Assembly (NCBI GenBank): GCA_022773585.1
Contig: JALEZZ010000024.1
Span: forward strand, 1 to 52,751
DNA from: Selenomonas sp.
GTDB taxonomy: Bacteria > Bacillota > Negativicutes > Selenomonadales > Selenomonadaceae
Length of the DNA stretch: 52,751 bases
Direction: 5' to 3'
Shown: positions 17,797 to 25,580 of the stretch, one piece after another
How the letters are laid out: every line of letters begins with the position of its first letter
How positions within the stretch are numbered: position 1 is the stretch's first letter
Position numbers and translations under genes: made by a program
The notes under the pieces: generated by a model
Databases searched by the model: none
The model's input: only the letters and a program-made list of their open reading frames with translations
What the model was told of the DNA's origin: nothing

Positions 17797-17885
17797 GTGC
17801 CAAAAGATAGCGTTCATCTCTCCGCACCATGCCAAAAGATAAACTTATCAAGAAAGCGTACAATATTTGTTTGTGCCAATCGATA
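17797..17885. promoter_or_regulatory. three-fold repeated motif upstream of licD
   Basis: The motif [G/A]TGCCAA-(A/T)(A/C)-(A/G)GATA occurs at 17797, 17829 and 17873, in one orientation, 32 and 44 bp apart, close to whole turns of the helix. It lies in the ~230 bp gene-free stretch between licD and the lpxI terminator. It may be a regulator binding array for the licD operon. No protein is assigned to it. Confidence 0.4.
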
Positions 17886-17944
17886 ACTCATGCTGGTCAA
17901 AAAAAATGGCGTACGCCTCTGTTGTTTTTCATTCTATCATATTC

Positions 17945-17983
17945 GTACACAAAAGAAAAGCCCGCCGCGAAAGCGGTGGGCTT
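17945..17983 (-). terminator. rho-independent terminator of the lpx operon
   Basis: Minus-strand hairpin AAGCCCACCGC / GCGGCGGGCTT with loop TTTC, followed by TTCTTTTGT. It stands just after the stop codon of lpxI. Confidence 0.9.
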
Positions 17984-17994
17984 CTGTATTGGTA

Positions 17995-18798
17995 TTAGAT
18001 CGCTGCGATCGTGATGCCGTGCTCTTTTGCGAGAGCGAGGACGGATTCTTTTTCTACGAGGAGGGTCTTGTCGGCCTCGATGGCAAGCGCCGTCGCACCG
18101 GCCTTGATCATGCCCTCAATCGTGGCTTTGCCGACGGTCGGGACGTCGAAGCGGTTGTCCTGCTCGGGCTTCGCGACTTTGACGACGACGGCGCCGCCGT
18201 TGGCGAGGGCTCCGCCGCGCGCGATGCAGGCGTCCGTGCCTTCGATGGCTTCGAGTGCCATGACGGCCATGTTCTTGACGACGACGGTCTGGCCGATGTC
18301 GAGGCGGCCGAGCTCTTTGGCGATGCGGAAGCCGAACTCCATGTCCTTCTTCTGCTCTTTCGTCGGCTCGAGCTCCGTCAGCGTGCCGCGATGCGGCATG
18401 AGCATGCGGAGGAGCGCCGTCTGGTCAAAGGCCTGCATGCCGGCTTTCGCGAGCTCACGCACGAACATCATCATGATGGTGTCGTCCTTGCGGTCTGGCA
18501 GCGCCATGATGAGCTCCATCATGCGGGCGTCCGGCGTGACCTTGCCGTTGAAGAGCAGTTCTTTCGTGACCTTGCCGAGCATCGTGACTTTCTTGATGCC
18601 CTTTTCCTTCAGGTAGTTCAGGATGGCGTCGAGATGGCCGATGCTGATGTCCACGCACTCGGCGGCGCAGTCCTTGAGCTCCTCCGGCGACTCGTCGAGC
18701 AGGCGCACGGCGCAGACTTCGAAACCGAGGCGCTTCGCTGCTTTCGCACATTCGACGGGCAGATGGCCCGCACCTGCGAGCAGTCCGACTCTTTCCAT
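17995..18798 (-). CDS. lpxI: UDP-2,3-diacylglucosamine pyrophosphatase LpxI
   Basis: LpxI hydrolyses UDP-2,3-diacylglucosamine to 2,3-diacylglucosamine-1-phosphate in lipid A synthesis; it replaces LpxH in many diderms. 267 residues, the usual length. The N-terminal VGLLAGAGHLPVECAKAAK and the C-terminal VPTVGKATIEGMIKAGATAL are characteristic (DUF1009). It is the last gene of the lpxC-fabZ-lpxA-lpxI operon, 20 bp after lpxA, and is followed by a terminator. Confidence 0.93.
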   Translation of the reverse strand: MERVGLLAGAGHLPVECAKAAKRLGFEVCAVRLLDESPEELKDCAAECVDISIGHLDAILNYLKEKGIKKVTMLGKVTKELLFNGKVTPDARMMELIMALPDRKDDTIMMMFVRELAKAGMQAFDQTALLRMLMPHRGTLTELEPTKEQKKDMEFGFRIAKELGRLDIGQTVVVKNMAVMALEAIEGTDACIARGGALANGGAVVVKVAKPEQDNRFDVPTVGKATIEGMIKAGATALAIEADKTLLVEKESVLALAKEHGITIAAI

Positions 18799-18818
18799 AA
18801 ATGACGTTCCTCCCTCAA

Positions 18819-19628
18819 TTAGTCGTTATGGCGTTCCCGGCAGATGCCGCGCTCCGCGTCGCGGAGGAAGCGCAGGAAGTGCTCGATTTCGTCACACGAA
18901 TCGACTTCCTGCTCGATGACGGCGATGGCCTGCGCGAGCGAGAGGCCCGAACGATAGAGAATCTTGTACGCCTGCTTGATGCGGCGGCGGGATTCGAGCG
19001 GGATGCCGGCGCGCGAGATGCCGACGCTGTTGAGGCCGACGGCTTTTGCCGGATGACCATCGACAATCGTGTACGGCACGACGTCCTGCGTGAGCTTCGA
19101 CATGCCGCCGACCATGGCGTTGCGGCCGATCTTGACGAACTGGTGGACGCCCGCCATGCCGCCGATGACGGCGCGGTCTTCGACGATGGCATGGCCCGCG
19201 AGGCTCGCGAGGTTCGACATGATGACGTTGTTGCCGACGACGACGTTGTGCGCGACATGCGTGAGCGCCATGAGCAGGCAGTCATTACCGATGCGCGTCT
19301 CTTCGCCTTCGCCCGTCGCGCGGTGGACGGTCGCGCCCTCGCGGATTGTCGTGCGGTCGCCGATGAAGACGTAGCTCTTCTCGCCCTTGAATTTCAGATC
19401 CTGCGGCTCCTCGCCGATCGAGGCGCCCTGGAAAATCTTGCAGTCTTTGCCGATCTGCGTCCAGCCCGTGATGACGACATGCGGGCCGATCTTCGTGCCC
19501 TCGCCGATTTCGACATTCTCGCCGATGACCGAGTACGGCCCGATCTCGACGTTTTTCGCGATACGTGCTCCCGGAGCGATGACCGCCGTATCGTGGATGT
19601 ATGCAAGTACCTTGCTCTCTGTACTCAT
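18819..19628 (-). CDS. lpxA: UDP-N-acetylglucosamine acyltransferase LpxA
   Basis: LpxA transfers a 3-hydroxyacyl chain from ACP to the 3-OH of UDP-GlcNAc, the first step of lipid A. 269 residues, with the left-handed beta-helix of hexapeptide repeats (IGPYSVIGENVEIGEGTKIG, quoted as one turn set) and the catalytic histidine in MALTHVAHNV. The ATG at 19628 has TTAGGAG upstream; an in-frame TTG lies three codons earlier. It is separated from fabZ by about 190 bp without any gene, unusually loose for this operon, so an internal promoter or a lost gene there is possible. Confidence 0.95.
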   Translation of the reverse strand: MSTESKVLAYIHDTAVIAPGARIAKNVEIGPYSVIGENVEIGEGTKIGPHVVITGWTQIGKDCKIFQGASIGEEPQDLKFKGEKSYVFIGDRTTIREGATVHRATGEGEETRIGNDCLLMALTHVAHNVVVGNNVIMSNLASLAGHAIVEDRAVIGGMAGVHQFVKIGRNAMVGGMSKLTQDVVPYTIVDGHPAKAVGLNSVGISRAGIPLESRRRIKQAYKILYRSGLSLAQAIAVIEQEVDSCDEIEHFLRFLRDAERGICRERHND

Positions 19629-19815
19629 CTGCTCCAACTCCTAACCATCCTATGAAGCGAGGCCGGGCCCCGCGATCTTTGCTCTGTCTTTTCCATATAC
19701 TCCCCGATCTACGCTCCATAGTGGTACACGATATGACGGCAAATCCAGGCGTTATCTGAGTGGAACAAAGATTATCTTTCATTTTCGGCCTGATAGAGCC
19801 CTTTATGGGCATTTT

Positions 19816-20256
19816 TCACATCTGTTCGGGTTCTTTGAGTGCAAACTTGAAGTCCGCCGATGCGACGAGCTTGTCCTTGACATAGCCGTCGGCATGCAGC
19901 AGGCCGAAGTTGCCGCGCACGCGGACGATTTCGGCCTTCGTGACGAGCTGGTCGCCCGGGACGACGGGGTGCTTGAACTTGACATGCTCCATGCCGCCGA
20001 ACATCGCAATCTTGCCGCGGTGTTCCTCCGGGTACAGCATCGCGACGCCGCCGACCTGGGCCATCGCCTCGAGGATGAGGACGCCCGGCATGATGGGATG
20101 GCCGGGGAAATGGCCGGCGAACTGCGGCTCGATCATCGTGATGTTCTTGATGCCCGTCGCCGAGTGGAACGGATCGATCTCGAGGATGCGGTCAACGAGC
20201 AGCATCGGCGGACGATGCGGCAGAATCTTCATGATTTCCGTAATGCCTAATTCCAT
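19816..20256 (-). CDS. fabZ: 3-hydroxyacyl-ACP dehydratase FabZ
   Basis: FabZ dehydrates 3-hydroxyacyl-ACP in fatty acid elongation and competes with LpxA/LpxC for the same precursor pool. 146 residues, hot-dog fold. The catalytic histidine and glutamate lie in GHFPGHPIMPGVLILEAMAQ, and LPHRPPMLLVDRI is the typical N-terminal strand. It follows lpxC by 35 bp. The order lpxC-fabZ-lpxA is the usual one for outer-membrane-bearing Firmicutes and many Gram-negatives. Confidence 0.95.
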   Translation of the reverse strand: MELGITEIMKILPHRPPMLLVDRILEIDPFHSATGIKNITMIEPQFAGHFPGHPIMPGVLILEAMAQVGGVAMLYPEEHRGKIAMFGGMEHVKFKHPVVPGDQLVTKAEIVRVRGNFGLLHADGYVKDKLVASADFKFALKEPEQM

Positions 20257-20291
20257 GATATTTCCCTCATTTCAAAACAGCCAGCAGCGCT

Positions 20292-21125
20292 TCAGCGAGT
20301 GCGTGCGGCCAAAACTTTCTTTGCAAGCGCCGTGTTGAGCGCATGGCCCGAGGCCGCCGCGATGACGTGGCCGCGGATGATGCCGGCGAGGCGCAAATCG
20401 CCGATGACGTCGACGATCTTGTGGCGGACGAGTTCGTCCTCGAAATGGAGCGGATTCAGCCAGCCTTCGTCATTGTAGACGATGACGTTCTCGATGCTGC
20501 CGCCGAGGCCAAGTCCCATGGCGCGGAGCTGCGCGATTTCCTTCTCGTAGGCGATCGTGCGGGCCGGGGCGATTTCTTTGCGATACGTCTCCGGCGTAAT
20601 TTCGAAATTCTCGTACTGGATGCCGATGAGCTTGTGCGGATTCACCGACGTGAAGCTCACGCGGAAGCCGTCGTACGGCACGACCATGACGAAGCGCTCG
20701 TTCTTGTCGTCGTCGATGCGGTAGACGCGGTCGATGACGATTTCTTCGCGCGGAGCATCGAGCTCCTGGATGCCCGCCTGCCCGATGAGGTCGAAGAACG
20801 CAAGCGAAGCGCCGTCCGCGACGGGAGGCTCCTCCGAATCGAGCCGCACTTCGCAGTTGTCGATGCGCTGCGCATGCAGTGCGCTCATGAGATGCTCGAT
20901 CGTGAAGAACTTCGTGCCGTCCTCCTCGATTGTCGTCGCGCGGAGCGTCGATGTCACATGGTCGGCCGTCGCATGGACGCGCGGCTCGCCGTCCATATCC
21001 GTGCGGACAAAGACGATGCCCGTCCCCGCAGCCGCCGGCCGCAGCTCCATGTGCACCTCGCGGCCCGAATGGAGCCCGATGCCCGTATACGCCGCCGCTT
21101 GCGCCAGCGTTGTCTGATGTTGCAA
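20292..21125 (-). CDS. lpxC: UDP-3-O-acyl-N-acetylglucosamine deacetylase LpxC
   Basis: LpxC is the zinc-dependent, committed step of lipid A synthesis. The zinc-binding EHLMSALHAQ and the HKIVDVIGDL motif with the second histidine and aspartate are present, and GIGLHSGREV marks the N-terminus. I choose a TTG at 21125 because GGGGAGG stands 6 bases upstream and because the protein then begins where LpxC normally does; ATGs at 21152 and 21167 would add charged residues. 277 residues, slightly short for the family. First gene of the operon, with its own promoter. Confidence 0.93.
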   Translation of the reverse strand: MQHQTTLAQAAAYTGIGLHSGREVHMELRPAAAGTGIVFVRTDMDGEPRVHATADHVTSTLRATTIEEDGTKFFTIEHLMSALHAQRIDNCEVRLDSEEPPVADGASLAFFDLIGQAGIQELDAPREEIVIDRVYRIDDDKNERFVMVVPYDGFRVSFTSVNPHKLIGIQYENFEITPETYRKEIAPARTIAYEKEIAQLRAMGLGLGGSIENVIVYNDEGWLNPLHFEDELVRHKIVDVIGDLRLAGIIRGHVIAAASGHALNTALAKKVLAARTR

Positions 21126-21162
21126 GCGCTTCCTCCCCTTTCTCGTTTTCATAGCTCTTACT

Positions 21163-21192
21163 ATCATACTACGAAAAGGTTTTGGTGGTCAA
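21163..21192 (-). promoter_or_regulatory. promoter of the lpx operon
   Basis: On the minus strand TTGACC (21192-21187) and TATGAT (21168-21163) with an 18-bp spacer, about 38 bp before the lpxC start. Confidence 0.75.
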
Positions 21193-21220
21193 ATTTTTCG
21201 TAGATCATAGAGCAAATCCA

Positions 21221-21335
21221 GGCCCCCTCTCCGAGGGGGCTGTCAGCGAAGCTGACTGGGGGTGTGTCGGAGGTAGGGCGTACCTTCGACACACCCACCA
21301 CCGCTTCGCGGTCCCCCTCCCTCGGAGAGGGAGGC
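21221..21335. repeat. dispersed palindromic C/G-rich repeat, copy 1
   Basis: Begins GGCCCCCTCTCCGAGGGGGC followed by the small hairpin GTCAGCGAAGCTGAC, and ends with the hairpin ACCGCTTCGCGGT and CCTCCCTCGGAGAGGGAGG. Same element type as at 49957 and related to those at 22341, 26979, 34032 and 48158. Confidence 0.8.
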
Positions 21336-21350
21336 TAAAATTTGAGTGCT

Positions 21351-22316
21351 TCAGGGCTCCCCTCTCAATGAGGGGGGCTGGAGAGGAGCGACACCACTGC
21401 CATCGAAAGAAGGAACGTACTCTTCACTGGCCGCGCGGCGTTCCTGCGTGTAGACGCGCGTCATGCCGAGGTCGAGGGCGTGGTCGACGACGCTTTCATA
21501 TTCGAACGTCGTGAGGCGGCGCGAGAGGTTTTTGTGCTCGCTTGCGCGGTACATCGGCGTGTACTGATTCATCAGCGAGACCTGGATAGCGTCGCCGAAC
21601 GTCGCGTGAAGCCAGTCGAGGACTTTCATGCTCTCGTGGCGATGGCCGGGCAGCACGAGATGGCGTACGAGGACGCCGCGCGTCATCTGGCCGTCGGCGG
21701 CAAACTGTGCGGGCCCGACCTGCCGGAACATCGCCTCGATGGCCGCCCGTGCGGCAGCAGGATAATCCGGTGCGGCCGAGTAGTCGCGCGCCGAGGTTTC
21801 TTCCATATACTTGAGGTCGGGCAGGTAGATGTCCACTGCGCCCGCGAGCGCCTCGATGGTCTCGACCGTTTCGTACGCACCCGAGTTGTAGACGACGGGC
21901 AGATGGAAGCCTTGCGCCTTCGCAAGTGCGAGCGCATGGAGAATCTGCGGCACGAAGTGCGTCGGCGTCACGAGGTCGAGCGTCGCCGCGCCGCGCGCCT
22001 GCTGTTCGAGAAAGATTTCCAAGAGCCGCTCGTCCGTCACGTCGATGCCCTTGCCCTCATGCGAGATTTCGTGATTTTGGCAAAAGCAGCAACGCAGGTT
22101 GCAGTGCGAGAAAAACACCGTCCCCGCCCCGCGCCCGTCCGCACCAACGAGGCACGGCTCCTCCCACTTGTGGAGAGAGACGAGGGAGACGCGGGCAAAT
22201 TTTCCCGCGCCGCAAAAGCCCGTTTTGCCCGAAAGACGGTTGACACCGCAATTGCGCGGACAAAGCGTACAACACGAGAGCATACGATGCCAAAAAGACG
22301 TGAGTTCAGATTCCAT
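21351..22316 (-). CDS. PflX-like radical SAM protein
   Basis: A 321-residue radical SAM protein of the pyruvate-formate-lyase-activating-enzyme-like group (COG1313, PflX). C-x3-C-x2-C is in CNLRCCFCQN, with a separate cysteine set CTLCPRNCGVNR at the N-terminus and CGAG after it. It probably activates a glycyl radical enzyme or another protein; the target is unknown. The last 14 residues or so (ending PPSLRGEP) are encoded by a piece of the dispersed palindromic repeat, so a repeat insertion has probably changed the natural C-terminus. It is not co-directional-operonic with lpxC: the repeat at 21221 separates them. Confidence 0.8.
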   Translation of the reverse strand: MESELTSFWHRMLSCCTLCPRNCGVNRLSGKTGFCGAGKFARVSLVSLHKWEEPCLVGADGRGAGTVFFSHCNLRCCFCQNHEISHEGKGIDVTDERLLEIFLEQQARGAATLDLVTPTHFVPQILHALALAKAQGFHLPVVYNSGAYETVETIEALAGAVDIYLPDLKYMEETSARDYSAAPDYPAAARAAIEAMFRQVGPAQFAADGQMTRGVLVRHLVLPGHRHESMKVLDWLHATFGDAIQVSLMNQYTPMYRASEHKNLSRRLTTFEYESVVDHALDLGMTRVYTQERRAASEEYVPSFDGSGVAPLQPPSLRGEP

Positions 22317-22340
22317 TTTCTCCTTCTTTCCAAGTTTGGC

Positions 22341-22600
22341 CTTTATACATAGCCCCCTTCCCAGAGGGGGGACAGAACCAAGCGAGACGCAAAGCGGCTC
22401 GCAGGTTCAGGGAGGAGTCGCCTGCAGGACATAGCAATCAGCAGAAATGCTCCTTATCGTCGGTACGCGCAGATAGTCAAGACGTTGCTTTTCTCATTCG
22501 CACCCGCGGAAGAAACGGTTATCCTGATTGTTTTGATGTTCAAGGGACTCCCCCCGCCCTTCGGGCCCATCCCCCCTCTAGAAGGGGGCTATGTATAAGA
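22341..22600. repeat. MITE-like dispersed repeat with ~20-bp terminal inverted repeats, copy 2
   Basis: Ends are CTTTATACATAGCCCCCTTC (22341-22360) and its near-inverse at 22581-22600. The ~220 bp inside have no reading frame and several small palindromes. It fills the whole gap between the radical SAM gene and the LtaS-like gene. Confidence 0.8.
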
Positions 22601-22643
22601 AAGGCTCCGTTCCTATCCATGCATCCCCCTTGTAATGCGCAAT

Positions 22644-24668
22644 TTATTCTCTTCCTTCCAATTTTGCTGCGTCGAGCACGGCCCCGTACTTTGCCCGCCA
22701 CCACGACACGCTGCGGATGGCGTTGATGTAGTCCTGCATGGCCTGCTGGTCGATGGGCTGCATGTCGTCTTCGATGGGTTCTTCGACGAGCGGGACGGTG
22801 TCGGCTTTGCCGATGGCGTGGCGGGTAATCCAGAAGCCGTAGTTGACGCCCTGGCGGCTGCCCGTCGTGAGGCTCGTGCCGAGGCTCATGTATTCAAAGC
22901 CTTTCGGGGCGATAAGCTCCAAAAGCGTCGGCACGATGTCGATCTGGCTGCCCGCGCTGTCGGCAAGGAGCGTGCCCTTGTGCACGCCCTGCCCCGTGAT
23001 GACGAACGGGATGCCGTAGCGCTCGTACGTCGTCGGCGTCTTGTCGATGTTGTAGCGGTCGCCGTGGTCACCGACGATGACGAAGAGGCTGTCAGGATAT
23101 TTCGCTTTCGCATCGCGGATGAACTTCGTGAGCTCGCGGTCAGCATACCAATAATGGCCGAGCTCCTTCAGAAGGTGTTCGTCGTTCTGCGCTTCCACGG
23201 GCAGCGCCGCCCGCACCTGTTCGCGGTCAAAGCCTTTTTCATCGACATCGACGTCATAAGGCGAGTGATTCGAGGCGTTGAGAATCACGTTATAGCTCGG
23301 CACATCGCCTGCCGCCGCAAGGCCAGAGAGGACTTTTTCGTAGAGCACTTCATCTTCGCAGCCCCAGACGCTGCCGGGCACGTCTCCGTAGTCGCCGCGG
23401 CTGTAGAAATGCTCGAAGCCCTGCGCCTGCGTGAACGCGCCGATGCGTTCCCATGTCGCGGGGCCCGCATACCAGAAGTTCGTCGTGTAGCCAAGCCGCG
23501 CGAACTGCGGCGCGCTCGCCGTCGGATACGGCGCGGCAAACGATTCCGGCATCGTCGTGAGGTAAAGGTTCGCGTCGGCAAATCCCGTCACGACGCCCGT
23601 GACGGCTGAAACCGTGCTCGCACCATTCGGCAGGAACGTCGGGCAGTAGTCGCTGTCGTCCTCGGCGATGACGGAGCGCATGCCATCGGCGATGTGGAGG
23701 TCTTTGTACTTGTCGAGAAGCGGCCAGTTCGCATAGCTTTCGGAGAGGATGATGAAGACATGCGACGGTTTTGCCCCAAGTCCCGCGCCTGCCGCCTCAT
23801 GGCGCAGGTACGTATCGAGGTCGTCGCTCGTCGGCTCCATGCCAGCGTGCAGCGCCGCGAGCGCGCGGATGTCCTCGACCGTGAAGTCGAGGCCGTTGCA
23901 GGCGAGCATGCGGTTTTGGAGCACGTAGCCGCGATGGACGGCCTGGTAACTGTCGAGGATGATCTCGTTGAGGAAATCGTCTTTCGTGACGCCTGCATTC
24001 TCCCAATCGACGCCCGTCTCCCAGCCGAGGCTGCCGCCAAAGACGGACAGCAGGCCGACGATATAGCAGACGCCGAGCGCGCAGGCCCGCACGGCCCAGC
24101 GCACGGGCCACGGGAAATCCGCGACGAATGTCAGCCGCGGCCCCTGCCAGCGCAGGACAAACGCAACGGCCGCTTTCCAGAGCACAAATGCCAGGAGGCA
24201 CGCAACGGCCAGTCGCACGGGCAGATAAAATTCCTGCACGAGCGACCAGAACAGCGCGACCATGTCGTCATTCGCGGCGTTGAACATGAGCTGGTTGAAA
24301 TTCGCATGGAACTGCCGGTAGTACGGAAAGCTCGCGACGTAAAGAATCGACGTCACAAGCAGCTCGACGCCGAGCACAGCCTTCCAGCAAACGTTTTCGA
24401 TGCGTGGGAAGACGTAATGCAGGAGCGCCCCCGGTACAAGCGCAACGGCGGTCAGAACGCCTGCCGTCTGGCACGACAGCCGCCCGCCGCGCACGATGGC
24501 CGCCCAGATGTCGGCCGTCTCCGTGCCCGCGCCCATGTATTCTTTCATCCACCAGAGGAAGAAAAGACGGCAAAAGAAAAGGACTGCCAGGTAGAAAACC
24601 CATACCTTCAGTCCCTTTCTCAGAAGTTCGTCGAATCTTTCCCAGGCGAAAAACGCCTGCTGCCTCAT
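22644..24668 (-). CDS. LTA-synthase-like sulfatase-fold membrane enzyme
   Basis: A 674-residue membrane protein with about five N-terminal transmembrane segments (residues 20-215) and a large outside alkaline-phosphatase/sulfatase-fold domain (300-620). The likely nucleophile is a threonine in PNGASTVSAVTG, and metal-ligand segments are HVFIILSESY, NASNHSPY and VGDHGDRY. Such enzymes transfer glycerol-phosphate or phosphoethanolamine from a phospholipid onto a glycan or lipid. In an organism with lipid A the acceptor may be periplasmic glucan or lipid A rather than lipoteichoic acid; this is open. Its start overlaps the deoR stop by four bases (ATGA). Confidence 0.85.
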   Translation of the reverse strand: MRQQAFFAWERFDELLRKGLKVWVFYLAVLFFCRLFFLWWMKEYMGAGTETADIWAAIVRGGRLSCQTAGVLTAVALVPGALLHYVFPRIENVCWKAVLGVELLVTSILYVASFPYYRQFHANFNQLMFNAANDDMVALFWSLVQEFYLPVRLAVACLLAFVLWKAAVAFVLRWQGPRLTFVADFPWPVRWAVRACALGVCYIVGLLSVFGGSLGWETGVDWENAGVTKDDFLNEIILDSYQAVHRGYVLQNRMLACNGLDFTVEDIRALAALHAGMEPTSDDLDTYLRHEAAGAGLGAKPSHVFIILSESYANWPLLDKYKDLHIADGMRSVIAEDDSDYCPTFLPNGASTVSAVTGVVTGFADANLYLTTMPESFAAPYPTASAPQFARLGYTTNFWYAGPATWERIGAFTQAQGFEHFYSRGDYGDVPGSVWGCEDEVLYEKVLSGLAAAGDVPSYNVILNASNHSPYDVDVDEKGFDREQVRAALPVEAQNDEHLLKELGHYWYADRELTKFIRDAKAKYPDSLFVIVGDHGDRYNIDKTPTTYERYGIPFVITGQGVHKGTLLADSAGSQIDIVPTLLELIAPKGFEYMSLGTSLTTGSRQGVNYGFWITRHAIGKADTVPLVEEPIEDDMQPIDQQAMQDYINAIRSVSWWRAKYGAVLDAAKLEGRE

Positions 24669-25432
24669 GGCAGGATGATCTCGACGCCGTAATCCTCGGC
24701 GGCTTCGCAGATGTCATCAGCGGGCTTGGAGTCCGTGATGAGGCCGGAGAGCGTATCGAGGCTCGTGTAGTTGTAGTTGCCGTCGTTCGAGAGCTTGCGG
24801 GCCTCGGCAACGACGTAGGCGCGCTTTGCCACGCGCACGATGGCGGCCTTGTTGATGCCGTCCTCGATGTCGTACGTCGAGACGCTGTTCTCCTTCACAT
24901 CGACACCGACAGCGCCGACGAAAGCGATGTCCGGCTTCAGCTTCGAGATGAAGTCGAGCGTCATGCCGCCCCAGAAGCCGTCGCGGCTCTTGTTGATCTT
25001 GCCGCCCGCGAAGACGAGGCGGATTTTCGGGTTGCGCGCAAGCACGACGAGGATGTCGATCATGTTCGTCACGACCGTCATCTCGCGATCCGTCTTGACG
25101 AGGAGCTCGGCAATCGCGAGGTTGCTCGTCGAAATGTCGAGGAAGACCATGTCCTTGTCATGGATGAGCTTGACCGCGGCCTGCGCGATGCGGCGTTTTG
25201 CCTCGACGTCCGTGTTGCGGTGCTTGCTGACTTCGAGCATGTGGAGATTCTCGCGGCGCACGACGGCACCGCCGTACGTACGCTTGAGCTTGCCCTGCTT
25301 CTCAAGAGCGCCGAGGTCTTTTCGAATGCAGTCTTCCGTGACCTTGAACATCTCGGAAAGATCCTTGACGCGCACCTTGCCGTCACGCGCTAAGAGATTC
25401 AGGATGGCCTCCTGCCGTTCTTCCAAAAACAT
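24665..25432 (-). CDS. DeoR family transcriptional regulator
   Basis: A 255-residue repressor. Residues 1-60 form the DeoR winged helix-turn-helix (ERQEAILNLLARDGKVRVKD, LGALEKQGKLKRTYGGAV), and residues 75-250 form the sugar-phosphate-sensing DeoR C-terminal domain (MVFLDISTSNLAIAELL, FVGAVGVD). DeoR proteins respond to phosphorylated sugars. It is the first gene of a two-gene operon with the LtaS-like enzyme and probably regulates it. It has a strong promoter of its own and the site CAGGAGTGAT. Confidence 0.88.
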   Translation of the reverse strand: MFLEERQEAILNLLARDGKVRVKDLSEMFKVTEDCIRKDLGALEKQGKLKRTYGGAVVRRENLHMLEVSKHRNTDVEAKRRIAQAAVKLIHDKDMVFLDISTSNLAIAELLVKTDREMTVVTNMIDILVVLARNPKIRLVFAGGKINKSRDGFWGGMTLDFISKLKPDIAFVGAVGVDVKENSVSTYDIEDGINKAAIVRVAKRAYVVAEARKLSNDGNYNYTSLDTLSGLITDSKPADDICEAAEDYGVEIILP

Positions 25433-25504
25433 CTTGTTATCACTCCTGTTTCAAATGCTGAGAATTTTTTTGGCCGAGTTATTGATTACTCTTACTTTTA
25501 GTTC

Positions 25505-25533
25505 ATTGTACAAGATGAAATCCGATTTTTCAA
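25505..25533 (-). promoter_or_regulatory. promoter of deoR and the LtaS-like gene
   Basis: Minus strand TTGAAA (25533-25528), 17-bp spacer, TACAAT (25510-25505). The 72 bp between the -10 and the start codon are long enough to hold an operator. Confidence 0.85.
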
Positions 25534-25580
25534 GACCCCAAGATAAAGTTTTTGTGAAAATCGCACAAATTGCTTGACGC

